Origin: Akkermansiaceae bacterium
Lineage (GTDB): Bacteria; Verrucomicrobiota; Verrucomicrobiia; Verrucomicrobiales; Akkermansiaceae
Direction: 5' to 3'
Assembly: GCA_013041925.1 (NCBI GenBank)
Contig: JABDRB010000003.1
Coordinates: 310,001-374,000 of the forward strand
Length of the DNA: 64,000 bases
Shown here piece by piece: positions 1 through 9,305 of this stretch. Positions within the stretch are counted from its first letter, which is position 1; each line of letters starts with the position of its first letter. The position numbers and the translations under genes are program-made. The notes beneath the pieces are model-generated. The model was not told the origin of the DNA. It did not search any database and saw nothing but the letters and a program-made list of their open reading frames with translations.

Positions 1-1
1 A

Positions 2-406
2 GGCCAACTCAGCATGGCGGTCCAAGAACTCCAGCGACTCGGGCTGCATGACCTCCCCATCGTTGGCCTCGCCAAACAACGTGAGGAAATTTTTCGCCCT
101 GGCGTCAGCGAACCCCTTCTCCTACCCCACGACACCGGTGCGCTCAAACTCATGCAACGCATCCGGGACGAAGCGCACCGGTTTGCCAATAACTACAATG
201 AACTGCTTCTGCGCAGACGCGTCACCGAGAGCCTCTTAGACGACTGCCCAGGCATGTCGACCAAGCGTAAAGAAGCGTTGCTACGTCGTTTTGGTTCCAT
301 CAAACGCACCCGCAAAGCCAGCGTCAAAGAGCTCGAGTCCGTTCCAGGGATTGGCAAAAAAACAGCCGAGGAAATCTTCCGGTGGTTGTCGAAGAAAAAA
401 GAATGA
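2..406 (+). CDS. uvrC: UvrABC excinuclease subunit C, C-terminal fragment
   Basis: This is the 3' end of a gene entering from the left edge; the frame is open from base 2, so the ATG at 14 is internal. UvrC makes the dual incisions in nucleotide excision repair. The fragment starts in the GQLS segment of the RNase H-like endonuclease domain, which in UvrC follows the DGGKGQL motif. It then has the linker rich in R and E (HRFANNYN, RRR) and ends in a helix-hairpin-helix pair, with VPGIGKKTAEEI near residue 115. These order and motifs are typical of the last ~130 residues of UvrC. The catalytic 5' part lies outside the window. Confidence 0.9.
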   Translation, partial: GQLSMAVQELQRLGLHDLPIVGLAKQREEIFRPGVSEPLLLPHDTGALKLMQRIRDEAHRFANNYNELLLRRRVTESLLDDCPGMSTKRKEALLRRFGSIKRTRKASVKELESVPGIGKKTAEEIFRWLSKKKE

Positions 407-479
407 CGCCAGCTACTCAGGTAATCACCCGTGGCATGCCCTCGACTTTTAGGACATGGCCCGATTTTTAGGCCCGATT

Positions 480-1322
480 TTAGTCGTCGATTTCCACCAT
501 CCAGATGTTGCGGTATCTCACCGGATTCCCGTGATCCTGAAATTTTAGATACCCTTTATCCTCGTGTTTTTTATACTCAGATACTGAGTGGGGACCACGC
601 CAACCGGTGCCGCCGTAGAGCTCCACATTGTCTTGGATGACGATGCCGTTGTGCACGACATGAAATTTCGCGCGGCGGGTGACTTCCCCTTTTTCGTTAA
701 AAATCGGACGATGAAAGGTGATGTCGTATGTTTGCCACTCACCGGGTTTGCGGCTGGCATTGACGAGTGGCTTGGATCGACCATAGATTGCGCCACATTG
801 ACCGTCTGGGTAGGTTGGGTTTTGGTAGCTATCGAGCACCTGAAGTTCATACTGACCCATGAGAAACACACCACTATTTCCACGTCCCTGGCCGTTGCCT
901 TTAACGGTAACTGGGGTGGCAAACTCAATATGCAATCGGCACGAGCCCCATTGTTCTTTGCTCTGGATGTAGCCGCTTTTACGGACCGACTCCAAGGCAC
1001 CATCAACGAGCTTCCACTTGGTTGGGCCACCCTCCGTATCGGTCCAATTTTGAAAAGATTCCTCGGTGCCGTCAAAAAGGATTTTGGCATTGGCGGGTGC
1101 TTTTGCCGCCTTGGCATCGTAAGGTTTGGGATTCACCACTTTCGGCTGTGGTTGTTTGGCGGGGTCCGTCTCATGCACCTTAATGCCGTCGATAAACATA
1201 TATTCGACTTCTTTCCCCTTCTTATTGAGCCGGATCTCTTTGGTGATGACAGGAGCATCAGCTAATACGGGAATGGCGGCGCTGACAAGCAGCGCAAGCG
1301 TGAGAATGGACTTTTTATTCAT
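480..1322 (-). CDS. Exported DUF1080 (3-keto-disaccharide hydrolase-like) protein
   Basis: A 280-residue protein with an N-terminal signal peptide (MNKKSILTLALLVSAAIPVLA). The body from about residue 80 (LFDGTEESFQNW) to the end has the DUF1080 pattern: GxxxxWxxxDGxLES, a NSGVFL strand, and a GEWQTYDITFHRP segment. The family has a concanavalin-like beta-sandwich fold and some members hydrolyse 3-keto-glycosides; it is strongly expanded in Verrucomicrobiota and Planctomycetota. I placed the start at 1322, because the longer reading adds 21 residues before an otherwise classical signal peptide. The substrate cannot be told from the sequence. It stands alone, with about 250 bp of unassigned DNA upstream. 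Confidence 0.85.
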   Translation of the reverse strand: MNKKSILTLALLVSAAIPVLADAPVITKEIRLNKKGKEVEYMFIDGIKVHETDPAKQPQPKVVNPKPYDAKAAKAPANAKILFDGTEESFQNWTDTEGGPTKWKLVDGALESVRKSGYIQSKEQWGSCRLHIEFATPVTVKGNGQGRGNSGVFLMGQYELQVLDSYQNPTYPDGQCGAIYGRSKPLVNASRKPGEWQTYDITFHRPIFNEKGEVTRRAKFHVVHNGIVIQDNVELYGGTGWRGPHSVSEYKKHEDKGYLKFQDHGNPVRYRNIWMVEIDD

Positions 1323-1571
1323 CGAGGCTGGGTGAATTAATGGGTTCAGGAAATGCTGTGCAGCGTGGCTCAAACGATGGAGCAATCACGTGACATTGAA
1401 AGTCCAATGTTAGCAAAACCATCGATTAATCGGTTATAGAGACTACGTGGGCGGTCGGCGATCCTTTCAAATCACTTAGCCCGCCCTAGCATTTTCAATA
1501 AAAACGCACAGCCTCCGTGACGAAAACATTCAGCCACAGATTGAGGGCCTCACATCTCTGGTGCATTACCA

Positions 1572-3533
1572 CTATTCAGGTTTGGCATGGCTGATCAACA
1601 CAGATTCCGGCCGATCCTTGCCAGATTTGAGCGTGTAGGTTCCTTTTTTAAACACGGGGGCTCTGAACGATTTCCCATGAACACGCCGACAGTAAATAAG
1701 CTCACCCGATTCTGCATCGGTCAGTTCAACCACGGCATTTTCCATGGGAAGCTCGACCTCCTTGAGATAGCCAATCGGTCGCCGACCATCGTTTTCGCTG
1801 ACATTAAACTCGAGTGGCCAACCGGGATACTGGGCCGCGTCACCACGGGAGATATCGGCAAAACGCGGCCAGCACTCAAACACAACCTTACCGGTCTTTT
1901 TATGGATCCGGACCAACCCGTAACCATCGCCCCGGTTTTCACGAGTGCTGTCCAGACGGATCACCTGCATATCCAGCGGCTCGGGATTGGCATAAGCCAG
2001 CATCGTGATTTTATTTCCCAAGCCATCTTCGTAATCCCCCACCCATGGCAAAACTGATTTAATGGGCTTTCCTCCACCGGGGTTTTCGTTTTTCGGCCAC
2101 CACCATCGACCGTAAATCGTATTGACCAAGGCTGGGCTGGTAAAGGCCATCGGCCCATCGCGGTAACCGTCGATGCCGTGTTTAACCACCACGGCAAGGT
2201 GTTGATCACCGCAGAGGTGTGTCACACGAGCCGCTCGCAAGCGTGTAAGCGCCCGATTCCGACCTCGCTGCGGCCACCCGTTGCAGTCGAGATCTGCCAG
2301 CAATCGTCTCTTCCCCGAACCGTGCATATGCACCGCCCCACAGAAAGCCGTTTGCGACAGCGCCACCTTGATGACATCACCTTCCCAGTCACGCACCCAG
2401 TGGTCGAGAAACTTCAGCTGTCTATCGCCAAGTAACTTAAGCCCTGGTAAATCGACCGTATTACGGTCATATGCCGGATCGTTGATATGGTCTGGACGCG
2501 GACCCATCTTCGGGATCTTTCCCAGTGGGCCCGTTTTAAATTTCCTGTCTTCCAAAATAGCAAAACTGACCCCGGCAACGTTGAGTTCGGTGTAGTAAAC
2601 ACCGATCCCTTGTTTGACTGGCGTCGGGTCAAACGGGTCTGGCAGGTTCCATGTCTGCTGGCGCTCAACCATTTTCACAAATGACGCTGGAAACATGTAT
2701 CCGCCGTCGGCAGCCCCCCCCGCCCCCTCGGATTTAGCCCCACCTTCACCCCAGAGGTTGCCGTGTCCGACGTCATGATCGTCGGGAATACAAATCGTCG
2801 GGCGGTCTTTCATCAAGTCCTTAAACTGCATACCGAACTGGAGCCAACCAAAGGTAGCCTCGTCATGCACGTAGTTCTGGTCGCCGGCAAAGAAAAGCAG
2901 GTCCGGATCCTGTTTCTTGAGATTTTTAATAAACTGCGTGCGTGTAAATCGTTCCTTGTCCTTGGGTGAGTTACACGACAACGAACCAACCACGAGCACG
3001 TCTTTTTCATTCGGGTTCTTGCGGATCAGGCCTTCGAACCGAGAAAGTTCCCCGAGCCGAAGGCGAAACGGAACATCACGCGTATTGTCCCATTTCTCCA
3101 CACGGAAGTGGACTGACCAGCCAGGGTAAATGACGGGCTTTTTATCCACTTCAACCCATTTTCCACCCTGCTGCAATTCCAGTGTCACTGCTTTTGGTTC
3201 AGCGGGCAACAGCGGAAAACATTGCCCCGTGACCTTGAGCACCCCGTTATCATGCGTGTAAAGGGCAAAAGCCATCGCCTGACTGCGCGGGATGGTGCGA
3301 AACCATTCACGCATGGGCTTCTCCCTCTTGCTGTCACTCGGTGCAGCATTCCACCATTGGCCGATGGCGACGTTATCAGAATCCCTCGCCCAGCGAGTCT
3401 GCTTACCGAACGGTGAAGAATTATAATACGCCGGATCCAGATCTGCATTTTTAGCAGTATCGTCAAGAGCATTCGCCCCCATGGAAAATCCAAAAAATAT
3501 GAGACTCAAACATAAGCAAGCTGAATTTTTCAT
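1572..3533 (-). CDS. Exported PhoD-like metallophosphatase
   Basis: A 653-residue protein with a signal peptide (MKNSACLCLSLIFFGFSMGANA). It carries the metallophosphoesterase core of PhoD-type phosphodiesterase/alkaline phosphatases: a GSLSCNSPKD strand, FFAGDQNYVHD, PDDHDVGHGN, and a late LCGDQHLAVVV segment that supply acidic and histidine metal ligands. PhoD enzymes use Ca2+/Fe3+ and cleave phosphodiesters or monoesters outside the cytoplasm. The start at 3533 was chosen over an extension of 35 residues, which would run through the divergent promoter. A run of cytosines near 2710 lies in a Gly-rich loop and does not break the frame. Substrate is unknown; placement opposite a sulfatase suggests removal of ester groups from organic matter. 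Confidence 0.85.
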   Translation of the reverse strand: MKNSACLCLSLIFFGFSMGANALDDTAKNADLDPAYYNSSPFGKQTRWARDSDNVAIGQWWNAAPSDSKREKPMREWFRTIPRSQAMAFALYTHDNGVLKVTGQCFPLLPAEPKAVTLELQQGGKWVEVDKKPVIYPGWSVHFRVEKWDNTRDVPFRLRLGELSRFEGLIRKNPNEKDVLVVGSLSCNSPKDKERFTRTQFIKNLKKQDPDLLFFAGDQNYVHDEATFGWLQFGMQFKDLMKDRPTICIPDDHDVGHGNLWGEGGAKSEGAGGAADGGYMFPASFVKMVERQQTWNLPDPFDPTPVKQGIGVYYTELNVAGVSFAILEDRKFKTGPLGKIPKMGPRPDHINDPAYDRNTVDLPGLKLLGDRQLKFLDHWVRDWEGDVIKVALSQTAFCGAVHMHGSGKRRLLADLDCNGWPQRGRNRALTRLRAARVTHLCGDQHLAVVVKHGIDGYRDGPMAFTSPALVNTIYGRWWWPKNENPGGGKPIKSVLPWVGDYEDGLGNKITMLAYANPEPLDMQVIRLDSTRENRGDGYGLVRIHKKTGKVVFECWPRFADISRGDAAQYPGWPLEFNVSENDGRRPIGYLKEVELPMENAVVELTDAESGELIYCRRVHGKSFRAPVFKKGTYTLKSGKDRPESVLISHAKPE

Positions 3534-3651
3534 GACGTGAATTCCTATAGGCGATTCATCCGTGATTGAACAGTACCGATTACAACTTACCCCCAGCCTA
3601 CTTGGTTTGACTTGCCGCGCAACCACGATTATAACCAAGAAAACTTACGCC
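3534..3651. promoter_or_regulatory. Divergent intergenic region, phosphatase/sulfatase
   Basis: This 118-bp space separates the divergent starts of the PhoD-like phosphatase (minus) and the sulfatase (plus), so promoters for both must lie here or overlap the genes. I could not identify a convincing -35/-10 pair or operator by eye. Confidence 0.45.
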
Positions 3652-5130
3652 ATGATACGCTTCACCTCATCATTCAAACCAACTGCACTACCTCTTTGCT
3701 TGTTGATCATCGCCGGCAGCGCCATTGCTTCAGAACAGCCCACCAAACCTAACATACTCTACATCAATGCAGATGATCTTGGCGTTATGGATGTCAGCTT
3801 TATGGGTGACCGCAGATACCATACCCCCAACCTAAAAAAGCTAGCATCGGAGGGGATGGTGTTCACCAATGCTTACGCACCAGCCGCGAACTGCGCCCCG
3901 AGCCGAGCCGCCTGCCTAAGCGGTCAGGCGGCACCGCGATCCGGCGTCTACACCGTCGGTAATTCAACCCGTGGACACACCAAAACCCGCAAACTCATAC
4001 CCACCACAAACAAAAAAGTCCTCTCGAATGACTGCATCACGCTGGCGGATGAAATGAAACGCTCCGGCTATGTCACCTGCCAAATTGGAAAATGGCACGT
4101 CGGCAATGACCCCACCAAACAGGGAATTGATATCAATATCGGTGGATGGGAAGCAGGCGGACCCCGAAGCTATTTCAGTCCGTATCGCAACCCGCAACTC
4201 AACGACGGCCCGAAGGGCGAATACCTGACCGATAGACTTACCCATGAGGCTATTCGGTTTTTGACCGAACATAAAAATCAGCCGTTCTTTCTCTACCTTC
4301 CGTATTACGCTGTGCACACACCCCTCCAAGCCCGTCAGGACTTATTAAAAAAGTACCAAGGGAAACCCGGAATTGATCCTGTCTACGCCGCCATGATCGA
4401 GGGCTTGGACGAAAATATTGGCCGGTTGCTCAAGCATCTTCAAGACAGCGGACTAGCAAAAAACACCGTCGTCGTATTTAGCTCCGACAATGGTGGCATC
4501 CGTAATATCAGCCCCCAAGATCCTTGGCGTGCAGGCAAAGGCTCCTACTACGAGGGCGGCATCCGTGTACCTTTAACCATCAGATGGCCCGGAAAGATTG
4601 CGCCTGGATCAAGCTGCGAAGTCCCTGTGACTGGACTTGATTTATATCCGACGCTACTGGACGCGATCGGCGCGACTCCGGCATCTGGCAAGACGATCGA
4701 CGGCTTAAGTCTGCTGCCACTCCTTCAACAGTCCGGCAGCATCAAGGAGCGGGCACTCTACTGGCATTTCCCCATTTATCTTCAAAAATACGGAGATGAT
4801 GATGCACGCGACTCCCTATTCCGCACACGACCAGGATCGGTAATTCAATTCAGCCATTGGAAGCTTCATGAGTATTTCGAACATGGTGAGATCGAACTCT
4901 ACGACCTGCGAAGCGATAATGGCGAACGTAACAACTTAGCCAAAAAAATGCCAGAAAAATCCAGAGAGCTCCTCAAGATGCTCAACGACTGGCGCGCCAA
5001 GTTGAATGCGCCAGTTCCTACCGAACTCAACCCGAAATACGACCCCTCATTTGAAAAACGCGCCATGAAATCAACCCTAAATAAAAAGCTGCATCGGGGC
5101 AGCACAGGCGCAACTGACCAGAAAGGGTAA
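3652..5130 (+). CDS. Exported type I sulfatase (formylglycine-dependent)
   Basis: A 492-residue sulfatase with a signal peptide ending near AGSAIAS. Metal-binding Asp residues are in NADD (41-42). The C-A-P-S-R motif at 81-85, followed by AACLSG, is the classical Cys-type formylglycine site, which needs an FGE-type or anaerobic maturase (not in this window). QIGKWHVG and FSSDNGG are the downstream active-site motifs. It hydrolyses sulfate esters, probably from a sulfated glycan given the uronate genes that follow. The ATG at 3652 is preferred to a 30-residue extension, because the mature signal peptide begins there. A gap of about 150 bp separates it from the DUF4861 gene, so it may have its own transcript. 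Confidence 0.92.
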   Translation: MIRFTSSFKPTALPLCLLIIAGSAIASEQPTKPNILYINADDLGVMDVSFMGDRRYHTPNLKKLASEGMVFTNAYAPAANCAPSRAACLSGQAAPRSGVYTVGNSTRGHTKTRKLIPTTNKKVLSNDCITLADEMKRSGYVTCQIGKWHVGNDPTKQGIDINIGGWEAGGPRSYFSPYRNPQLNDGPKGEYLTDRLTHEAIRFLTEHKNQPFFLYLPYYAVHTPLQARQDLLKKYQGKPGIDPVYAAMIEGLDENIGRLLKHLQDSGLAKNTVVVFSSDNGGIRNISPQDPWRAGKGSYYEGGIRVPLTIRWPGKIAPGSSCEVPVTGLDLYPTLLDAIGATPASGKTIDGLSLLPLLQQSGSIKERALYWHFPIYLQKYGDDDARDSLFRTRPGSVIQFSHWKLHEYFEHGEIELYDLRSDNGERNNLAKKMPEKSRELLKMLNDWRAKLNAPVPTELNPKYDPSFEKRAMKSTLNKKLHRGSTGATDQKG

Positions 5131-5282
5131 CAACCTTTACCATTACCCGCCATTCTTCCTATCGCTCTCGCTGATTCCGCATATGCAAATACCCTATGGT
5201 CTTATTATGAGGCGAACATCACACACAATTATTCAAACAAAGAAATTGAATCATTTATGACAATCGAGAGACTACAGCCGTC

Positions 5283-6155
5283 ATGAAAAAATACGTATTG
5301 ATCCCCTTGCTCACCATGCCCCTGATGGGTCTGGCGTCTGATACGATAGCTGAGCCAGTTAAACGGGCAACCTTTTGTCGCTTCATACCCGAACGTGATG
5401 ATGATTTTGCGTGGGAGAACGATCACATTGCATTCCGTGTCTACGGACCAGCATTACGCCAAGGCAAAGAGAATAGCGGCATCGACTGTTGGCTGAAGCG
5501 AGTCCATTACCCAATCATCAACAAGTGGTATGGCCAGATGAAAACCAAGAGCTATCATAAAGACTGGGGTGAAGGGCTGGACAACTACCACGTCGGATCA
5601 TCCGCCGGTTGCGGCGGCACCGGCATTTGGCTCAACGGCAAGCGCAAACCACTCAATACATACACCCAGCATCAAGTCATCGAAACCACGCCGCAGCGGT
5701 CCATGTTTAAGCTAAGCTATCAATCTCTTATCGACGGGGTCACATACGGTGAGGAAAAAACGATTACCATCGAACTTGGAAAACGTCTTTTTGATGTGCG
5801 CTCAGTCTTCTTTCAAAATGGCAAACCTGCAGTGGACTTGCCGGTTTGTATCGGCATCACCACCCATGACGGGGCGGCCGAAGCATTTTCAAATCAGAAA
5901 ACAGGTTGGGTTGCCGCATGGGAGTCCATCGGTGGATCTGAGCTGGGAACTGCGGCGTCAACCGACCCGAGACGTATCGATCACATCAAGGTGGTAAAAT
6001 CAGAAAAAAAGGATGAAAGCCACATCTTCATCATCACCAAAACCGACGAGCACGGCGCTATCAACTATCGAGCTGGATACGGGTGGAAAAAAGCTGGAGC
6101 CATCACCACGCGTAAAGCATGGGCAGACTACTTAAACAAAAATACAAAAAACTAA
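5283..6155 (+). CDS. Exported DUF4861 protein of a uronate-use operon
   Basis: A 290-residue protein with a signal peptide (MKKYVLIPLLTMPLMGLAS). Features matching DUF4861 include RFIPERDDDFAWENDHIAFRVYG near the start, a YHVGSSAGCGG segment around 110, and GYGWKKAG near the end. The domain is usually found next to polysaccharide lyases and kdu genes; its biochemical role is not settled. It is the first gene of a tight operon, with only 12 bp to kduI and 12 bp from there to kduD. This suggests a periplasmic role in processing uronate-containing oligosaccharides whose products go to KduI and KduD. Confidence 0.8.
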   Translation: MKKYVLIPLLTMPLMGLASDTIAEPVKRATFCRFIPERDDDFAWENDHIAFRVYGPALRQGKENSGIDCWLKRVHYPIINKWYGQMKTKSYHKDWGEGLDNYHVGSSAGCGGTGIWLNGKRKPLNTYTQHQVIETTPQRSMFKLSYQSLIDGVTYGEEKTITIELGKRLFDVRSVFFQNGKPAVDLPVCIGITTHDGAAEAFSNQKTGWVAAWESIGGSELGTAASTDPRRIDHIKVVKSEKKDESHIFIITKTDEHGAINYRAGYGWKKAGAITTRKAWADYLNKNTKN

Positions 6156-6167
6156 CAAATTATAACT

Positions 6168-6995
6168 ATGAACGTAAGATACACCGTAGGCCAAAATGAA
6201 TACAAGCGGATGACGACCGACGAATTGCGCGATGCCTTTCTGATCGATCTATTTGAAGACGGAGAACTAAACTTGCTCTACTGTGAGGTCGAGCGTGGAC
6301 TCGTCGGCGCGGTCGTCCCATTGGATAGCGCTCTCACACTGGAGGCCGGAAAAGAGCTGGCAGCGGACTACTTCTGCCAGCGGCGTGAAGTCGGCGTGCT
6401 CAACATCGGCGGCAACGGCACCATCACCGTCGATGGCACCGACTACGCAATGGAGAACCTTGATGGACTCTACATCGGCCGAGGATCTAAACAGGTATCA
6501 TTTACCAGCGAGAACTCTACCTCCCCAGCAAGGTTTTATCTCATTTCCTATCCAGCACACACGGACTACCCGACAACCCAAGCGAAAAAGGCAGACGCCA
6601 ATGCTCTTGCGATGGGAACCGAGGAAGATGCCAACAAGCGCACTATCTATCAGTATATCCACGAAAATGGCATCCAGAGCTGCCAGCTCGTGATGGGCTT
6701 CACCGTCCTTGAACCCGGAAGCGTCTGGAATACGATGCCCTGCCACACGCACGAGCGCCGCACGGAGGTCTACATGTATTTCGAACTCGATGAAGCCTCG
6801 AAAGTCTTCCACATGATGGGGCCAGCCGATGAAACACGCCACATCACAGTGGGCAACGAACAAGCCGTCATCTCACCGATGTGGTCGATTCATTCTGGAT
6901 GCGGAACCAAAGCCTACAATTTTTGTTGGGGAATGGGGGGCGAGAACCAACGTTTCGACGACATGGATCACATCGCCATCAAAGATATCAAATAA
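6168..6995 (+). CDS. kduI: 5-dehydro-4-deoxy-D-glucuronate isomerase
   Basis: The 275-residue product matches KduI in length and sequence. It converts 5-keto-4-deoxyuronate (DKI), which arises from unsaturated uronates released by lyases, into 2,5-diketo-3-deoxygluconate (DKII). The cupin zinc ligands are visible as H193, H195 and E200 in PCHTHERRTE, and H242 in IHSGCGTKAYNFCWG. It starts 12 bp after the DUF4861 gene and ends 12 bp before kduD, so the three are almost certainly co-transcribed. No Shine-Dalgarno is seen before the ATG (AAATTATAACT). Confidence 0.95.
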   Translation: MNVRYTVGQNEYKRMTTDELRDAFLIDLFEDGELNLLYCEVERGLVGAVVPLDSALTLEAGKELAADYFCQRREVGVLNIGGNGTITVDGTDYAMENLDGLYIGRGSKQVSFTSENSTSPARFYLISYPAHTDYPTTQAKKADANALAMGTEEDANKRTIYQYIHENGIQSCQLVMGFTVLEPGSVWNTMPCHTHERRTEVYMYFELDEASKVFHMMGPADETRHITVGNEQAVISPMWSIHSGCGTKAYNFCWGMGGENQRFDDMDHIAIKDIK

Positions 6996-7007
6996 CCCAC
7001 CCACATC

Positions 7008-7775
7008 ATGATCTTAGATCAATTCAAGCTGGACGGAAAAGTAGCACTTGTCACGGGCTGTAAACGCGGCATCGGCAAAGGCATGGCTGTCGCCCTGGCC
7101 GAGGCCGGCGCAGATATTATCGGCGTCAGCGCGTCCCTCGAGCCCACTGGGAGTGAAGTGGAAAATGAAGTCATCGCTTTGGGTCGAAACTTCAAAGGCT
7201 ACGCTTGTGACTTCAGCGATCGCAACGCACTCTACGCATTCATCCAGCAAGTCAAATCCGACTTTCCAAAGGTCGATATCCTCGTCAATAACGCTGGCAC
7301 CATCATGCGTGCTCCAGCTGCCGAACACCCCGACGATTACTGGGACACCGTGATCGAGGTCAACCTGAATGCCCAGTTTGTTCTGTCGCGAGAGTTTGGC
7401 AAAGATATGATCCAGCGAGGTTCCGGAAAAGTCATTTTCACCGCATCGTTACTCACCTTCCAAGGTGGCATCACCGTGCCAGGCTACGCGGCTAGCAAAG
7501 GAGGCATCGGTCAACTGACCATGGCTCTTTCTAACGAATGGTCAAGCAAGGGCGTCCAGGTGAATGCGATTGCCCCTGGCTACATAGCCACCGATAATAC
7601 CCAAGCCCTTCAAGATGATCCCGAACGCAGTCAGGCGATCCTCAGCCGCATCCCTGCAGGTCGCTGGGGCAAGCCGGATGACTTTGCCGGCCCTGTTGTC
7701 TTCCTCGCCTCAGCAGCCTCCGACTACATGTCTGGCCACACCATGGTCGTCGACGGAGGATGGATGGGCCGTTAG
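7008..7775 (+). CDS. kduD: 2-dehydro-3-deoxy-D-gluconate 5-dehydrogenase (SDR)
   Basis: A 255-residue classical short-chain dehydrogenase. It has the nucleotide-binding TGCKRGIGKG motif near residue 17, NNAG near 90, and the catalytic Tyr-Lys in GYAASKGG. The family reduces DKII to 2-keto-3-deoxygluconate (KDG) with NAD(P)H. Assignment as KduD instead of a generic SDR rests on the adjacent kduI and on overall similarity, including the IRMAPAAE-like active-site loop region and the MVVDGGWMGR end. It is the last gene of the operon and converges on uxaC with a gap of 47 bp. KdgK and KdgA, needed for the next steps, are not in the window. Confidence 0.92.
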   Translation: MILDQFKLDGKVALVTGCKRGIGKGMAVALAEAGADIIGVSASLEPTGSEVENEVIALGRNFKGYACDFSDRNALYAFIQQVKSDFPKVDILVNNAGTIMRAPAAEHPDDYWDTVIEVNLNAQFVLSREFGKDMIQRGSGKVIFTASLLTFQGGITVPGYAASKGGIGQLTMALSNEWSSKGVQVNAIAPGYIATDNTQALQDDPERSQAILSRIPAGRWGKPDDFAGPVVFLASAASDYMSGHTMVVDGGWMGR

Positions 7776-7822
7776 TCAACCCTCCCTGAGCTCCCCGCTG
7801 GGATCAAACCCAGAGCCTAAGG

Positions 7823-9220
7823 TCACTCAAAATATCTCACGGCATTGGAGCAGGAAATATTCTTCACCATCTGCCCGACCATTTCTAGATTATTAGGCAT
7901 CGTCCCGTTTTCCATATCCTCACCAAGCATTTGACAAAGGAGCCGACGGAAGTATTCGTGCCGCGGGTAGCTCATCATGCTTCGGGAGTCGGTCAGCATC
8001 CCGATGAAATTGGATAACAGGCCGAGGCTAGAGAGCGCGTTCATCTGCCACTTCATACCCTCCCACTGGTCAAGAAACCACCAGCCACTGCCGAACTGAA
8101 TTTTCCCCTTGATCCCAGCTTCGAAAAAGTTGCCACACATGGTGGCAAAGGCGTAGTTATCGGAGGGATTGAGGTTGTAGAGAATGGTTTTGGGTAACTT
8201 ACCACGCAGCGACAACTCGCCGAGCAGAAGCGCAAGCGGCGGCACCTGCTGCTCATCATGGATCGAGTCGCAACCAATATCCGCACCTAGCTCCCGGTGG
8301 AGTCCTGCGTTGACACTTCGGATTGCTCCGAGGTGTAGCTGCATCACCCAGCCTTTGTCGGAGTAGCATTCCCCGAGGAAGGCGAGGATGTTCCCTGCAA
8401 ACCCCTCGATCTCGTCACGGCTCAAGCTCTGCCCAACTCGGGCTTTTTGGAACGTGCTTGCAGCCTCGGCATCATCTGAGATCCTGAGCGGACAGCGGAC
8501 CGGACCGTGATCAGATGCACGGCAGCCAACGCTATCAAAGAAATCAACTCGCGCGCTGAGTGCAGATTTAAACGTATCGAACCGGTCAATCTCCTTGTCC
8601 ACCACTTCCGCGAGTTGCTCTGTCCACGCATTCCATGCCGCCGGGTCCTCTAAGCTGAATGCCTTGTCGGGGCGGAACGTGGGAGCTACGGTCGCTGGGC
8701 AGTCGGAATCTTTGAGCGCTATGTGGTGCTCCAAGTTGTCTATGGGGTCATCGGTGGTGCCAATGAATTTGACATTCTGTTTTTCCAATATCCCCCAGCT
8801 CGTCATATCATCCTGAGCTAACATTTCATTAGACCGATCCCAGATCGCGGGAGCCGTGGATGCGTCGATGCTCTCGTGAATACCGAAATAACGCGCCAAC
8901 TCGAGGTGACTCCAATGATACATCGGATTACGTAGCGTTGCTGGCACCGTAGCGGCAAAGGCATTGAACTTCTCTTCCGGACTCGCGTCGCCAGTGCAGT
9001 ATTGTTCGTCAACCCCATTCAAGCGCATGGCTCGCCACTTGTAATGGTCACCCTCTAGCCATATCTCGAAAAGGTTGTTAAACTGCCTGTTCTCGGCGAG
9101 ATCCTTTGGCGAGAGGTGACAGTGGTAATCAAAAATAGGTTCTGGCGCTGCGTAGTCATGGAAAAGCCGGACAGCGGTTGGGTTCTGAAGAAGAAAGTTG
9201 TCGTGAATGTAGTTACTCAT
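7823..9220 (-). CDS. uxaC: Glucuronate/galacturonate isomerase
   Basis: The 465-residue product is close to the usual UxaC length (~470). It interconverts D-glucuronate with D-fructuronate and D-galacturonate with D-tagaturonate, in an amidohydrolase-fold TIM barrel. FDYHCHLSP near residue 27 provides the HxH pair at the end of strand 1; SWWFLDQWEGM and DSRSMMSYPRHEYFRR are typical C-terminal segments. I used the ATG at 9220; the longer reading adds 44 unrelated residues. It lies 85 bp after an SDR gene on the same strand, so the two likely form an isomerase-reductase pair for ordinary uronates, next to the kdu route for unsaturated uronates. Confidence 0.95.
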   Translation of the reverse strand: MSNYIHDNFLLQNPTAVRLFHDYAAPEPIFDYHCHLSPKDLAENRQFNNLFEIWLEGDHYKWRAMRLNGVDEQYCTGDASPEEKFNAFAATVPATLRNPMYHWSHLELARYFGIHESIDASTAPAIWDRSNEMLAQDDMTSWGILEKQNVKFIGTTDDPIDNLEHHIALKDSDCPATVAPTFRPDKAFSLEDPAAWNAWTEQLAEVVDKEIDRFDTFKSALSARVDFFDSVGCRASDHGPVRCPLRISDDAEAASTFQKARVGQSLSRDEIEGFAGNILAFLGECYSDKGWVMQLHLGAIRSVNAGLHRELGADIGCDSIHDEQQVPPLALLLGELSLRGKLPKTILYNLNPSDNYAFATMCGNFFEAGIKGKIQFGSGWWFLDQWEGMKWQMNALSSLGLLSNFIGMLTDSRSMMSYPRHEYFRRLLCQMLGEDMENGTMPNNLEMVGQMVKNISCSNAVRYFE

Positions 9221-9305
9221 GGCTCGTGCACTGAATATGATAAGCGAACACACAGATTCCCAGCGAAAAATCTTCCGCTGACGCGTCAATCGATGCCATG
9301 GTGCA

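Noticed and set aside
588-1265. 225-codon plus-strand open frame opposite the DUF1080 gene
   Set aside because: It lies wholly antisense to a well-supported exported protein and its translation shows no domain or signal.
1323-1571. tRNA or small RNA in the gap between the DUF1080 and PhoD-like genes
   Set aside because: No cloverleaf with T-loop GTTCRANNC and acceptor pairing could be drawn; only a weak GGGCGG/CCGCCC pair is present.
2705-2725. Run of cytosines that might mark a frameshift or phase-variable tract in the PhoD-like gene
   Set aside because: The reading frame continues through it into conserved sequence on both sides, in a Gly/Ala-rich loop.
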